Notes: generated by a model not told the origin, from the letters alone. A stretch of DNA of 64,000 nt from Lachancea kluyveri NRRL Y-12651 (GCA_000149225.2 CM000688.1:248001-312000), one strand, 5' to 3'; counted from the first letter of the stretch, positions 1 to 9,937 are shown. Made by a program: numbers and translations.

Positions 1-1343
1 GGGTTACACCTGTAACGCAATCTGTTAAAGGCGACCACCAACATGTTTAGTACTTCCTTGGCACAGTGAATATACTTGATGGACAAAAGCTCAGTGAAAA
101 CTTCCGAAAGAGAACTCATAACGTTGTCAACAGTTTCAAAAGTTTCTTCATCAACTAATGGCGGGTAAAGCAATAAATTATCCTGTATAGCCTCAGTCAG
201 AATAGCAATCAAACATTGTGAAGCGCTAAAGTGTATTTCAGGGGTTTCGCTGGATAGGTAGAATGACATGATCTTAAATACTTCCGGGATTTTTACCAGA
301 CACTTCAAAGGCTGGTGTGCAGCATAAGTTGATACACCCTTGGCAATTACTGCTATCCAGGCACCAGCCAAGTGAGAGTCATTTTTGGATGGTTTTAAAG
401 AGAAAATGATATCCAAGACTTTTAGGAACTTGTTTTCTACTAAACCTGAGGAAACAGAAGATTGGGCCATAGATTGAAACAGAGATTCAAAACATTGAAA
501 AGCGTTAGAGACTAGGAATTGGTCAGAAGTTTTTGAAATTTCTAGTAACAGATCGCATAAAGTTTCAATCTGGGAAGAAGGCCATTGATTGGTAGAAGCA
601 ATAACGCTGATCAGCTTCAATGTGTGAATGATTTTAGAGTTGATTTCATTTGAGCCACCCTGAGCTCTCAATTTCTTATTAGAAATGTTGGAGGCCTCTT
701 CAACTACTGATACCAAAGCTTTCACAGCAAAATCAGCGATCAGTGGGGCTGCAACATGTTCTGGGGTTGGAAATGGAGGTGGGTTGGATAGGATATTTCT
801 AATTGCTTCTTGTGCTCTCTTTCTCACTTTTGGTCTTGGATCCAGAGATAGTTCTAACAGACCGTTCAAACCACGTCTTGGACTAATGCTCAGGTTGTGA
901 GTATTGTTCCACGACTGGGCATCCTGTGCAATCAATAAAGCTTCCAAACAGCCCACCGCGGACTTGATTAGTGGTGCTTGAGCCTTTTCGTCTGTAATGC
1001 AAGGAGCGATCTTTGTCAAGATTTCAGCAAACTGGGATCTCAATAACTTCTTTGGAACGTAAGCAAAAACCAAGTCCAACAAGTAAGTAGCAGATGTAGA
1101 TAGCTGTAAGTCAATAATCTCGCGGGTCTCTAAGTCAACCGCTTGGTCTAAAAGAGACATAAAGGAAATAACATAGTTGACAATATTCTTATTAGTTGAT
1201 TGTTGCTCATCGATATTCTCTTCAACAGCGGATAAAATTATAGCTATGTGTTTTTGGTTGTCCAGTTTGGAATTGATTTGGGCTCTGATCTTACTCAATT
1301 TATCCTCTAATTCAAGGAAGAGAGCGACTTGATCTTGATCCAT
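1..1343 (-). CDS. RRP12: Rrp12, ribosome biogenesis/export HEAT-repeat protein (5' part, runs off left edge)
   Basis: The reverse frame is open from the ATG at 1343 to the window edge and gives the first 447 or so residues. The N-terminus (MDQDQVALFLELEDKL) and long stretches such as AVGCLEALLIAQDAQSWNNT match what I recall of S. cerevisiae Rrp12 (YPL012W, about 1,230 residues). Rrp12 is a HEAT-repeat protein of the nucleolus and nucleus, needed for processing and export of both ribosomal subunits. The visible part is helical and repetitive, as expected. It is divergent from MRPS16, as in S. cerevisiae, with a 270 bp shared promoter holding PAC-like and RRPE-like motifs. About two thirds of the gene lies outside the window. 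Confidence 0.93.
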   Translation of the reverse strand, partial: MDQDQVALFLELEDKLSKIRAQINSKLDNQKHIAIILSAVEENIDEQQSTNKNIVNYVISFMSLLDQAVDLETREIIDLQLSTSATYLLDLVFAYVPKKLLRSQFAEILTKIAPCITDEKAQAPLIKSAVGCLEALLIAQDAQSWNNTHNLSISPRRGLNGLLELSLDPRPKVRKRAQEAIRNILSNPPPFPTPEHVAAPLIADFAVKALVSVVEEASNISNKKLRAQGGSNEINSKIIHTLKLISVIASTNQWPSSQIETLCDLLLEISKTSDQFLVSNAFQCFESLFQSMAQSSVSSGLVENKFLKVLDIIFSLKPSKNDSHLAGAWIAVIAKGVSTYAAHQPLKCLVKIPEVFKIMSFYLSSETPEIHFSASQCLIAILTEAIQDNLLLYPPLVDEETFETVDNVMSSLSEVFTELLSIKYIHCAKEVLNMLVVAFNRLRYRCN

Positions 1344-1380
1344 TGTTGAGTTTCCCTTCTATTCGACTGCTTGGTTTACA

Positions 1381-1422
1381 ATGAGATGAGATGAGATGAG
1401 CTGGTAATTCTGAAAAATTTTC
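1381..1422. promoter_or_regulatory. PAC-like repeats plus RRPE motif, RRP12 promoter
   Basis: Several overlapping copies of GATGAG lie at about 1382-1400. TGAAAAATTTTC follows at 1411-1422. These resemble the PAC (GATGAG core) and RRPE (TGAAAAATTTT) elements of yeast ribosome-biogenesis promoters. They lie 40-80 bp upstream of the RRP12 ATG on its own side of the divergent promoter. Seen: the motifs. Inferred: the Ribi-regulon role. Confidence 0.7.
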
Positions 1423-1613
1423 CAGTCTGAGAATTCCTAATTTCTTTTTTCTCCCGTTCTATATGATGCGTCTGCGTCTGTGTCTGGGTTTTTTATGTCA
1501 TTATTGACGTGATAGTCAGAAAATTTTAATTCTCCTAGAAAAAGTTGAAATGGCCTTGTAAGTGAGGTTGAGGAGGAGGTGAGCCAAACGAACCAGGTTG
1601 GAACACACGAAAC

Positions 1614-1973
1614 ATGACTAAAGGCTTGGTAAGAATAAGGTTGGCAAGATTTGGAAGGAGACACGCTCCTGTCTACAATATTGTGGTCGCAAATTCCCAT
1701 AAATCTAGAGACACAAAACCCATCGAGGTCCTAGGAACTTATAATCCAATCCCCAAACCATTGACCGCGAAAGAGATTAGCCAAGGTGCCTTGCCAACTA
1801 AATCTATTCAACTAGATTTTCAAAGGGCCAAGTATTGGATCGGTGTTGGTGCTCAACCAAGTGAAACCGTTACCAAGCTGTTGAAAAAATGTGGTATATT
1901 GGGACTTGAGTGGGGGAAGAACTACACATCTAGTAGAGAGGTTGTTGTGCCAAAGAGGGAGGCTTTAGAGTAA
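1614..1973 (+). CDS. MRPS16: Mitochondrial small-subunit ribosomal protein bS16m
   Basis: The product has 119 residues, close to S. cerevisiae Mrps16 (YPL013C, 121 residues). It begins [19 protein letters not shown], the typical bS16 start (VRIRLxRxGxxxxP), followed by [25 protein letters not shown], the conserved bS16 core. It is a component of the mitochondrial 37S subunit, and the basic N-terminus probably doubles as import signal. The ATG at 1614 is the only sensible start. It is divergent from RRP12 and convergent with CIP1, the same local order as in S. cerevisiae but with the block inverted relative to CHL1. Confidence 0.95.
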   Translation: MTKGLVRIRLARFGRRHAPVYNIVVANSHKSRDTKPIEVLGTYNPIPKPLTAKEISQGALPTKSIQLDFQRAKYWIGVGAQPSETVTKLLKKCGILGLEWGKNYTSSREVVVPKREALE

Positions 1974-2100
1974 TATTACGTGTTAACCATTTTCCTGTAT
2001 ATAAGCCAAGTCTTCAGTATTGCTTGGACCATGAATTGAACAAAATACATACATTTACAAGCGTTACGTATAGTTACAATGTCGAATTAGTCTTTATGTT

Positions 2101-3468
2101 TTAAGATTGAAAGTCCGGAACCATTGTGCTAGAATGGTTTCTTTTCAAACGCAGGGAGTCGCGCTTTCTTCTGTACGTGTCTGAGCTCGTCATCTCTTCC
2201 AAGGTAGTGGCAGTATTGCTTCTCTGAAGTGATAGGTTTAAATTTTGTTGCAGCGGTTGGTGTTGTTGCGCTTCGATGTTTGAAAATGAAACTGCGGAAG
2301 AAGAATTTGTCGGTGTCAGCATAAAATACCCGTTGCTACTAGACCTTGACCTCCCATTTATATGTGAAATTTGTTGTTGCTGTTGCTGCTGTTGCTGCTG
2401 CTGCTGCTGTTGTTGTTGTTGTTGTTGCTGGGTCGAAGGAAGTGCTTGGTTTAAGTATTGGGTGGAATTACTTCTACTTCTACCAATGCTTATAAAACTA
2501 TCGTTGCGGGGACGCGTTAAAGATTTGGATAACGACGGTCTGTATTCAAATGGAGATTGGAATGGAAGTTGAGGGGAGTTCAGAGCAGCGCCACTATTGT
2601 TGTTAAATTGAAACGACGTCAGTAATTGATTACCAGCGTTAACATCTGGGCCCAAGTTGAAATAATCTCCAATTTGTTGCGATGGAGCCGGCATAGAAGT
2701 CGGTGCTGTATCTGATCCGAATTGCGGCATTAAGGGTAACGAAGCAATAGAGCTGTTTCTAGACAGATAACTTTCTTTTTTCACCTCTTGCAAAAGCCTT
2801 TGTCTCACAAACGTTACCAGCCAAGCATTTCTTTCGCAACCGACGTCTACGCTGGTAACATCAGCTCTTGATATGGCCAGTTTTGAAACTCTAGTTAGGA
2901 TACCCGATGGAGGGTTATTGCTGTCGAAGGGCGTGACCGTAGGATCCGAACAGACATGTTGGTAAGCATCCAAAAGAAGATTTATAAATTGCTGGGTAAA
3001 CATGGCGTTTACATTTCCGTTTGGAGGTTTAGCACTACCGGCGAAATGGAGCTCCGACACAGAGCTTGCCAGGGAAGACATACTATCCTGACGTCTCTGG
3101 TTCATATACATAAAGGGTGGCGGTTGGTTCAACGGCGTCATTACCGGAGTCGATATGGCGATGTTGTCTGAATCATGGTGTTGGATCATGTTGGGATTCA
3201 AGGATAGCTGAGGCTTAGGACAGCAGATTTCGGGCTCTTCGTGGGCAGAGATCATGTCTTCATCCTCAAAATGCATATATTCGTCTTCCTCAGCAAGAAG
3301 CGACATTCTGTTAACCGACGGTTCCTTGTGCAGAACTGGTTCAGTGGCTTCTACCTTTTTTGAAGAGTGGAAACGATTGTGAAACTTGTCTAATAGCATG
3401 AATGGTCTATGTCTTAATCTAGTACGCGTGCGACTGCTATTGCTGCTAGCACTATCTTCTTTATCCAT
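2101..3468 (-). CDS. CIP1: Probable Cip1-like cell-cycle inhibitor (polyQ-containing)
   Basis: The product is a 455-residue, low-complexity, Ser/Asn/Gln-rich protein. The call rests mainly on position: S. cerevisiae YPL014W (CIP1, a Cdk1-Cln2 inhibitor and stress regulator) is next to MRPS16 and RRP12. The N-terminal basic block TRLRHRPFMLLDKFHNRFHSSKK is the most structured-looking part. A run of 20 glutamines is encoded at 2371-2430 by mixed CAA/CAG codons. The open frame extends 30 codons further upstream but begins with TTG, so the ATG at 3468 is taken as start. The end (YRRKRDSLRLKRNHSS) is basic. I did not recognise the sequence beyond synteny. Confidence 0.6.
   Translation of the reverse strand: MDKEDSASSNSSRTRTRLRHRPFMLLDKFHNRFHSSKKVEATEPVLHKEPSVNRMSLLAEEDEYMHFEDEDMISAHEEPEICCPKPQLSLNPNMIQHHDSDNIAISTPVMTPLNQPPPFMYMNQRRQDSMSSLASSVSELHFAGSAKPPNGNVNAMFTQQFINLLLDAYQHVCSDPTVTPFDSNNPPSGILTRVSKLAISRADVTSVDVGCERNAWLVTFVRQRLLQEVKKESYLSRNSSIASLPLMPQFGSDTAPTSMPAPSQQIGDYFNLGPDVNAGNQLLTSFQFNNNSGAALNSPQLPFQSPFEYRPSLSKSLTRPRNDSFISIGRSRSNSTQYLNQALPSTQQQQQQQQQQQQQQQQQQQQISHINGRSRSSSNGYFMLTPTNSSSAVSFSNIEAQQHQPLQQNLNLSLQRSNTATTLEEMTSSDTYRRKRDSLRLKRNHSSTMVPDFQS
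2371..2430 (-). repeat. CAG/CAA trinucleotide repeat encoding 20 glutamines
   Basis: Twenty consecutive Gln codons, a mixture of CAA and CAG, lie within the CIP1 frame. The mixture should slow slippage compared with a pure CAG tract, but length variation between strains is likely. Confidence 0.95.
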
Positions 3469-4030
3469 TAAATTTATAGCAAAAAGAAACTGGAAATGAG
3501 TGAGGAGAGGGCAAATATAAGAAAACGATAATCTCTTCTCGCTATGTCTTAGTAGCAAATCTCGTCGATAGATATGCTGCCTGGTTTTATAACAGGGGTT
3601 TGGTTTACTTCGCTATGCGTTTTTTTTTTCCCTCTTGCTTTAAGAAAGACTAAAACCGTGGTGGTGTCTTACAAAGGAAAGAAAATATCTCAAACGAGAA
3701 CAAACAGTTTTATATCTCATTATTTAAAAACACGATTGATCAGGCAGTATAGAAAATGGCGGTGCGTGTGGGAGAACACCAACTTACTCCCTTATCCTTG
3801 CATGTGTATCGAGTGCCTAATTTTTTCCTTTTCAGGCTATCGTTCGGTTAAACGATCTGCAACGCGTCAAGTGCTTGTCTCGAATAATACTTCCCGATTA
3901 GTATAAAGAAGAGACAATGTTATACGTTACCTTACATTACGCACTAAATTCCGAATGTAACAAGTGAATAGGCATATGTCCACCGGTGACGCACTGACGT
4001 CTTAAACACCGAATTCTGCAGGCTCGGATG
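3469..4030. other. Intergenic, CIP1 promoter side
   Basis: These 562 bp lie upstream of CIP1 and downstream of the EI24-like gene. They contain one ACGCGT (MCB, MBF-type site) at 3862-3867, about 395 bp from the CIP1 ATG. They also contain an open frame at 3574-3906 that looks non-coding. No RNA gene was seen. Confidence 0.5.
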
Positions 4031-5182
4031 CTATTCTTCCTCGCTGTCACTGGAACTGCTGTTGCCATTGGTGCCGTCGTAAGGTAGTACTCCATCAAGT
4101 AATACAAACCTAGGAAAAAATCCTTCTTCCTCTACGAACATCCTACGCAGCTTACGATCCCTATCAGCCCAGATTATCTGTCTTGAAATCCATCTGGACA
4201 GATGCCTGCTACCAAGAGTACATGACGCTGGTAACGGATCTGTTATTTTGGTGATTAGATAAGCAACGCTCACGTTCGAAAGGCAGAATATTAGATTGCT
4301 GTAGCGTGGGAAACTGGTGACAAGTGTGTAGAAAAAGAGGCCGTGGCCATACAGTACACCTGATCTGGAGTTGATCCAGGTGTCCCGTTCCGCCTTGGTG
4401 AATCTCACCTGTGTAAAGTAAGGCTCTATAAGCATTTTGACAACCGTCTCATAGCTTCGAAGATGGAAGAGTAGATTCATTTGTGACACTATGCCAAACG
4501 TTGAAGACAAGACGGAGATGCCCAGAGCTGCGGGGCCTCCTACGGTGAAACTGAGCTGCCAAAAGCATGTTATAAACAACGTGACTCCAACTATGTTCGT
4601 AAACAAAGGAGAAATCATCAGGGTTGCGATGACCAAACTCCGGAGGAGGGCAAGGGCTAGTGTTGAAAGCAGAAAAGGCTTTAGGAATTGTCTTTTCACA
4701 TGTAGTTCTACCTCTATATCGTTAGATATTTCTCTTGCAAGTATACTCTCGAAGCTCTCTACCTTTTTGGACTCCTGTCGATTGCTTTTACTGGATTGAA
4801 TCCGTATTCTGTCGAAAAAACGCAGCGATTCCCAAAAAAATATTTCAAAATCTGCCAAGAAGAGCTTGGTAATACATACACAAAGTACGCCAACGTTGAG
4901 GATGGAGTGAGTCTTGAATTTTGAGATGGTGCTTGTTGGGGCGGCTCCACTCGTCAGACTGCTTACGATCTGTTCAACAGCCGCGTCGACGATCCACAGG
5001 AATTTATCTATGATTAGTGATAATGCTAAGGTCTTGAACAGACTGTACACTTTATTGGATGTGAAAAGCCCAGGGTTTTGCAAAGATCGATAAAACCCGA
5101 TACATGCAAGTTCGAACCCTCTCACAAGTGCTTGGGCAGAGAATCCTGCAGGTGGTCTCGAAACAAAGACTGGAGATGCCAT
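4031..5182 (-). CDS. Multi-pass membrane protein, EI24-like (RRT8/LDS lipid-droplet family?)
   Basis: The product has 383 residues from the first in-frame ATG at 5182; the open frame begins two codons earlier at TTG. Hydrophobic stretches lie at about residues 45-62, 95-120, 170-215 and 220-250, with another near 305-325. A segment near residues 265-320 reads RDTWINSRSGVLYGHGLFFY...FPRYSN...AYLITKITDP. It has the layout of the EI24 family, to which the S. cerevisiae sporulation lipid-droplet proteins Rrt8, Lds1 and Lds2 belong. The tail is acidic and serine-rich (SSSSDSEEE). No S. cerevisiae gene sits at this position between CIP1 and CHL1, so the family call is tentative. It is divergent from CHL1. 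Confidence 0.45.
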   Translation of the reverse strand: MASPVFVSRPPAGFSAQALVRGFELACIGFYRSLQNPGLFTSNKVYSLFKTLALSLIIDKFLWIVDAAVEQIVSSLTSGAAPTSTISKFKTHSILNVGVLCVCITKLFLADFEIFFWESLRFFDRIRIQSSKSNRQESKKVESFESILAREISNDIEVELHVKRQFLKPFLLSTLALALLRSLVIATLMISPLFTNIVGVTLFITCFWQLSFTVGGPAALGISVLSSTFGIVSQMNLLFHLRSYETVVKMLIEPYFTQVRFTKAERDTWINSRSGVLYGHGLFFYTLVTSFPRYSNLIFCLSNVSVAYLITKITDPLPASCTLGSRHLSRWISRQIIWADRDRKLRRMFVEEEGFFPRFVLLDGVLPYDGTNGNSSSSDSEEE

Positions 5183-5457
5183 TTCCAATATCTTTTTGGT
5201 ATGTTTACAGCTATACTATCCTTTTTTGTGGTTTGTGACTAGAGCAAAGGAAGAAAAAAAGATCCGGCAACAGGTGACAGATTGCTTATTGCTACAACAG
5301 CGGCTCACTCGAGCTTTTTTTCTTCCTTTTCTTTTTCCCTTTTTCTCTAAAAGTGCCACTAGCGCCTGTATTTTTTCTAGAAAAATATACTGCGAAAGAT
5401 ATGGTCACGTGGTGTTGGTTGTGATGCTACAGAACACTCCTGATATAGACGTGGATC

Positions 5458-7962
5458 ATGGCCATCTCATCTTGTCGACAGGTGGATGGCATGCAGGTAG
5501 ATATGGATGGACACCGTAATTTCAGTCACCCTTACCAACCTTATGATATCCAATTGCAGTTAATGGATCAGATATACCGTGCTCTTGCGGAGAACAAGAA
5601 GATCGGAATCTTCGAGAGCCCTACGGGTACTGGTAAGACGCTATCCTTGATCTGTGCTGCTATGACATGGTTGCGAGAAAATAAAAGTGAACTTATAGGA
5701 GCCTCGCAGGCCACTGGGAACACTAGCGATACCGACAGTGATGATGAGCCCGAATGGGTCAAGGAGGCCTACCAATCCCAGATCCTAAATGAAAGGGCAC
5801 AGCTCTTGGTGGAATACGAGCAATACTTGGATACCATAAACCCTGCAGCAAAAGTAGCTAACAGCATTGATGAGAAATCTACTACTGTGAAAAGAAGAAA
5901 AAAAACAGCACATTTGGATGTCAACATTGAGGGTGTTGCCATGCAAGAAAACGAATTTCTCCTTGAACCTTACGAGTCGGACAGCGATATCATTAACTCT
6001 TTTAAAGATGATAAAAGGAAAAAACTGGATAACGAGATCAAAACCCTTCTAAATAAGTTAGAAGGTCCAGATGAGTTCGATCCGGTCAAGAACATGGATA
6101 TTAGGTCACCAGTGAAGATTTTTTTTGCATCGAGAACGCATTCTCAGCTAAATCAGTTTGCCTCTCAACTGCGGCTACCAAAATTCCCGGCATCTTTCAA
6201 GTCTATGAATAATGAACGTATCAAGTATTTACCATTAGGATCCAGAAAACAGCTCTGCGCTCATCCCGAGGTCTCTAAACTGGGAGGTAATTTTATCAAC
6301 GATGCATGCTTGGATGCTGTGAATAAAAAAGAATGTGAATTCTACACCAACAGCAAAGATTTGCGAATCGAGAAAAATTTCAGAGACCACACTTTCAAAA
6401 CTATTCATGATATTGAAGATTTGACATCTATAGGTAAAACCTTGGATACGTGCCCTTACTACTCATCAAGGGCTGCGATAAGCAGTTCTGAAATCATAAC
6501 CCTGCCGTATCAGCATTTGCTTTTGGAAAATGCAAGGAGTAGTTTAGGTATTGATCTAAAGGACTCGATCGTGATTGTCGACGAAGCGCATAATCTTATA
6601 GAAACTATCAATTCCATCCATTCGGCACATATTTCTCTTTCAGAGCTGAAGCCATGCAAAATAGCTTTGCAGCTTTACTTAAACAAGTTTAGGACTAGGT
6701 TGAATAGTGGCAATAGGGTGAACCTCATGAAACTGATAAAAATACTGGACGTTCTCATACAATTCATTACCAAAGAGTACAAAAATGGGAAGGAAATTAA
6801 CTCGAGTGAAATTTTTGATAAGACGAATGCTGATATCGTGAACATTCATAAGTTGGAGAGGTATATGAAACTATCTAAAATCGCTTTCAAGATTGACAGA
6901 TATATTCAGTCCATCTCGAACCTTCCCGAAAACGAGAAGTCTGGGCAAGCAGGACAACCATTACTTTTCAAAGTAGCATCTTTTTTGAAAACTTTGACCA
7001 ATTCCTCTTATGAAGGCAAATTTTTCTTTGATCAAGGTCAAACCATCAAGTATATGCTCCTCGAACCTAGCGAGTGTTTTAAAAATGTGGTTGATAACGC
7101 AAGATGTGTAATCTTAGCAGGTGGGACGATGGAACCAATTTCTGACTTCACGGAGAACCTAATTCCCTACGTACCAGGGAATAAGATTGCTAAATTCTCT
7201 TGTGATCACATCATTCCAGATGAAAACTTGAACACTTTTTTGATCAAAGACAATTTTGATTTTACTTTCGACAAAAGGAAGGAAATTAAACTGGTTGAAG
7301 ATTTATTCTATTTTTTTTACAAATTGTCATTCAAGGTGCCATTCGGTGTCGTTGGATTTTTTCCGAGCTACAGCTACCTTGAATTTGTGATTGAGACGTG
7401 GAAGAAATTGAATCTTTTCAAAAAGCTGAACGCTGTCAAAGCGATATATTATGAGTCTATTGGGTCCAAGGATGTGTTGACAGAATACACGGATACGATC
7501 CAGACTGCAAAACGGGGTGCAATTTTGCTTTCAGTCGTTGGCGGTAAACTCTCAGAGGGAATAAATTTTCAAGACGATCTGGCCAGAGCAGTGGTAATGG
7601 TAGGTCTTCCCTTTCCAAATATATTCAGTGGCGAGTTGATTATAAAACGGAAACATTTGGAACAAAAGGTGATCAAAAAGGGAGGGACAAAGCAGGATTC
7701 CCTTAACGCAGCACGTGAGTTTTATGAAAACATATGTATGAAGGCGGTAAACCAAAGTATAGGGCGTGCAATTAGACATGCAAATGACTATGCCAATATC
7801 TATCTTGTTGACAAAAGATACGGTACACCGAATATTCAAAAGAAGCTATCAGAATGGGTTCGAAGAAGAATTGAGCCCGGTGTTTCCACAGAGGATGTTC
7901 TTACAAAAACTGGAATCTTTTTTAAGGGTAAACAACAAGCAGATATAACCACACCAAAGTGA
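5458..7962 (+). CDS. CHL1: Chl1, FANCJ/DDX11-type Fe-S DNA helicase
   Basis: The product has 834 residues and is a superfamily 2 XPD/Rad3-class helicase for sister-chromatid cohesion and chromosome transmission. Walker A is ESPTGTGKT (residues 53-61). Four candidate Fe-S cluster cysteines are C267, C284, C293 and C332, and the DEAH box is at 375-378 (VDEAHN). The C-terminal motifs VVGGKLSEGINF and QSIGRAIRH are present. The family start HPYxPYDIQxQLM begins near residue 24, so the ATGs at residues 12 or 16 are alternative starts to the one given. S. cerevisiae Chl1 (YPL008W) has 861 residues. It is divergent from the EI24-like gene and convergent with TFC8. A Cbf1-type GTCACGTG lies at 5404-5411. 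Confidence 0.95.
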   Translation: MAISSCRQVDGMQVDMDGHRNFSHPYQPYDIQLQLMDQIYRALAENKKIGIFESPTGTGKTLSLICAAMTWLRENKSELIGASQATGNTSDTDSDDEPEWVKEAYQSQILNERAQLLVEYEQYLDTINPAAKVANSIDEKSTTVKRRKKTAHLDVNIEGVAMQENEFLLEPYESDSDIINSFKDDKRKKLDNEIKTLLNKLEGPDEFDPVKNMDIRSPVKIFFASRTHSQLNQFASQLRLPKFPASFKSMNNERIKYLPLGSRKQLCAHPEVSKLGGNFINDACLDAVNKKECEFYTNSKDLRIEKNFRDHTFKTIHDIEDLTSIGKTLDTCPYYSSRAAISSSEIITLPYQHLLLENARSSLGIDLKDSIVIVDEAHNLIETINSIHSAHISLSELKPCKIALQLYLNKFRTRLNSGNRVNLMKLIKILDVLIQFITKEYKNGKEINSSEIFDKTNADIVNIHKLERYMKLSKIAFKIDRYIQSISNLPENEKSGQAGQPLLFKVASFLKTLTNSSYEGKFFFDQGQTIKYMLLEPSECFKNVVDNARCVILAGGTMEPISDFTENLIPYVPGNKIAKFSCDHIIPDENLNTFLIKDNFDFTFDKRKEIKLVEDLFYFFYKLSFKVPFGVVGFFPSYSYLEFVIETWKKLNLFKKLNAVKAIYYESIGSKDVLTEYTDTIQTAKRGAILLSVVGGKLSEGINFQDDLARAVVMVGLPFPNIFSGELIIKRKHLEQKVIKKGGTKQDSLNAAREFYENICMKAVNQSIGRAIRHANDYANIYLVDKRYGTPNIQKKLSEWVRRRIEPGVSTEDVLTKTGIFFKGKQQADITTPK

Positions 7963-8013
7963 ATCTATTCCGTTTTTTTTTCTTCTGTTTCTTCATATAA
8001 TACAATTATTTAA

Positions 8014-9759
8014 TCAGACAGGAACCATTTTGGTTCCACTGTATATACTGTTATTGTTCAGTACTTCTAGAATGGTACCGGTGAGCCAACCATAATCGTT
8101 TAAAGAGTCTCTCCTTATATCAATTATCCTCTGATTACTAACAGGGCAAACTTTAACCTTTGTAGTTATCAGTGGTAGAAACGTGATGGCGCAACGTTTC
8201 CACGTATGTCCTTCTTCTGAATCAATAACATTTGAATCGGAGTTTTTTTTAAAATCGAAATTCTCTGCGATGAAATCACTTTTGAACAGGACGACATCCG
8301 ATTCCACCGGGCTTTCTTTCGATAAGATATTCGCTAAAGATTGGATACAAGCCTTGTCCAGTGGGTTTGTAATCTCCTTTTTTTTTGCTACAGCATAAGT
8401 AAATATTGCGTACTTGTAAAGCTCATCAGATTGCTTCTCTTCGACAAAGTTTAAGAACCTCAGGTTGTTCATGTGATTGTCATTCAGAAATGAAAGCAGG
8501 TAAGAGGCAAAATCCATACTCGTGTCTAGCTTGGTGGAAGTTTCTGATTCGGAAGTCTTTGGCAAGGACTTTCCATATATGTGGTAGTTTTGGTACCATG
8601 CAAGTCCAGTGGTTTCAGGGGATATTGACCAAGCATCATTTAGGGGAATAAAGCAGATTCTATACTGAAACTCAGAAACAATTCTATACTTGATGGAAAT
8701 ACGGTCAATATTGTACAATAAAGCTAGTGATGAACCGTCAGGGGAAGTCGATAACCCGTGTATAAAAAAATTTGTCTCATATTTGTTAAATTCGTTAAAC
8801 ACAGTGTTCCACTTTTTAAATTTTGACTCTATGTGAGGAGATACAACGTCATCGGGTTGAAGAGAAACCTCTCCATTCAAGTTTATCTTACAACTTGTCT
8901 TGTTGGAGAGTAGAATTGCGCAATTTTTGGATTCAATTGGAATAATGTAAAACTCGTCGCAGGATTCGAGTCTCACCGAGGAAGCAGAGTCTGTCTTAGT
9001 GTTGAATCGGTGCAATGATCCGGTGGTTACCAACAAAACATTCTCATTTACCACTTGAACATCAGTGATTTTGAATCTAGAAGGTTTCTTGATTTTATGG
9101 GGCTCTGGTTGAACTTGAAAGTTTTCATAGTTCAGCACATAAGCAGAATTATCACTTAACGATACTGCAATTATGTTCCTTTTCCACTCAATTTCGATCA
9201 CCCATTCTGTAGAGCTGTGGTCTAGTCTTATGCTTGAATTGTAGGTGAAGGAAATGCCCTCACGTGCTCTATTGATTGCGAAAATAACCAACTCGCTATC
9301 TTCGTTACCCAAAATGACAAACTTTCCGTCAGGGCTCCAAGCGAAAGAATGGTATGTCCTTTGTTTCAATGGTTTCTGAGGTTCGTCTAATTGTGCAAGA
9401 AGATTTTGGTCGTGAAATATGCAAACATTCCCATTATTGGTCAGCACAGCCAGGCGTTCGTCCACACATGATAATTTACATCTCTTTACAAATGACTCGG
9501 GCTGAGAGTTTAACATGATATTTTGCTCAGCCTGTTCAAATTCTAATTTGTTTTCTAAAGGCAATGGATATTCTTTTACATGAAACAGGTCTTTACTACT
9601 CTTACCAGCGTCTCTTCGAAACACTGGCTCACAAACAGTAAGTTCAGGATACGTCGTCAGGAACAAAGAGCCATCCCGGCCCCAAGTTAAGTTACTATCC
9701 CAATCTTGCAATTCCCTTCTTGATATAATCAGATCTTTTAATAACTTCATTTTGCCCAT
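8014..9759 (-). CDS. TFC8: Tfc8, TFIIIC subunit (tau60)
   Basis: The product has 581 residues; S. cerevisiae Tfc8 (YPL007C) has 588. Tfc8 is a subunit of the tauB module of TFIIIC, which binds the B box of tRNA genes. Recognisable segments are LLKDLIISRRELQDWDSNLTW at the N-terminus, RTYHSFAWSPDGKFVILGNEDSEL (a WD/beta-propeller blade) and CPVSNQRIIDIRRDSLNDYGW near the C-terminus. The first half is WD-propeller-like and the second half is helical. The ATG at 9759 is in frame, and a second Met at residue 4 matches the start of the family (MGKLLKDL) almost as well. Convergent with CHL1, divergent from NCR1. Confidence 0.95.
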   Translation of the reverse strand: MGKMKLLKDLIISRRELQDWDSNLTWGRDGSLFLTTYPELTVCEPVFRRDAGKSSKDLFHVKEYPLPLENKLEFEQAEQNIMLNSQPESFVKRCKLSCVDERLAVLTNNGNVCIFHDQNLLAQLDEPQKPLKQRTYHSFAWSPDGKFVILGNEDSELVIFAINRAREGISFTYNSSIRLDHSSTEWVIEIEWKRNIIAVSLSDNSAYVLNYENFQVQPEPHKIKKPSRFKITDVQVVNENVLLVTTGSLHRFNTKTDSASSVRLESCDEFYIIPIESKNCAILLSNKTSCKINLNGEVSLQPDDVVSPHIESKFKKWNTVFNEFNKYETNFFIHGLSTSPDGSSLALLYNIDRISIKYRIVSEFQYRICFIPLNDAWSISPETTGLAWYQNYHIYGKSLPKTSESETSTKLDTSMDFASYLLSFLNDNHMNNLRFLNFVEEKQSDELYKYAIFTYAVAKKKEITNPLDKACIQSLANILSKESPVESDVVLFKSDFIAENFDFKKNSDSNVIDSEEGHTWKRCAITFLPLITTKVKVCPVSNQRIIDIRRDSLNDYGWLTGTILEVLNNNSIYSGTKMVPV

Positions 9760-9937
9760 CTAAGGCTTACTTGTTTATTCTGTCTTCGCGTTTGTGTTGT
9801 TTTTTTTTTGCTGATGGGTTTTAATTTTGTCGTTTTCTTCTTGCTGTATTTGAAGGGGGGGGTCAACCTTGCCCTTCCCTTAAAACAAAACAGAATTGCC
9901 AGAAGTCGACGTTGAAATTTTGCTACAAACAACAAAA

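Noticed and set aside
3574-3906. ATG-initiated frame of 110 codons between CIP1 and the EI24-like gene
   Set aside because: It lies in the CIP1 promoter, has no family features, and its composition is like the flanking non-coding DNA.
5196-5519. 107-codon frame overlapping the CHL1 start
   Set aside because: It sits in the divergent promoter and runs into CHL1 in another frame; the sequence is low-complexity and unrecognisable.
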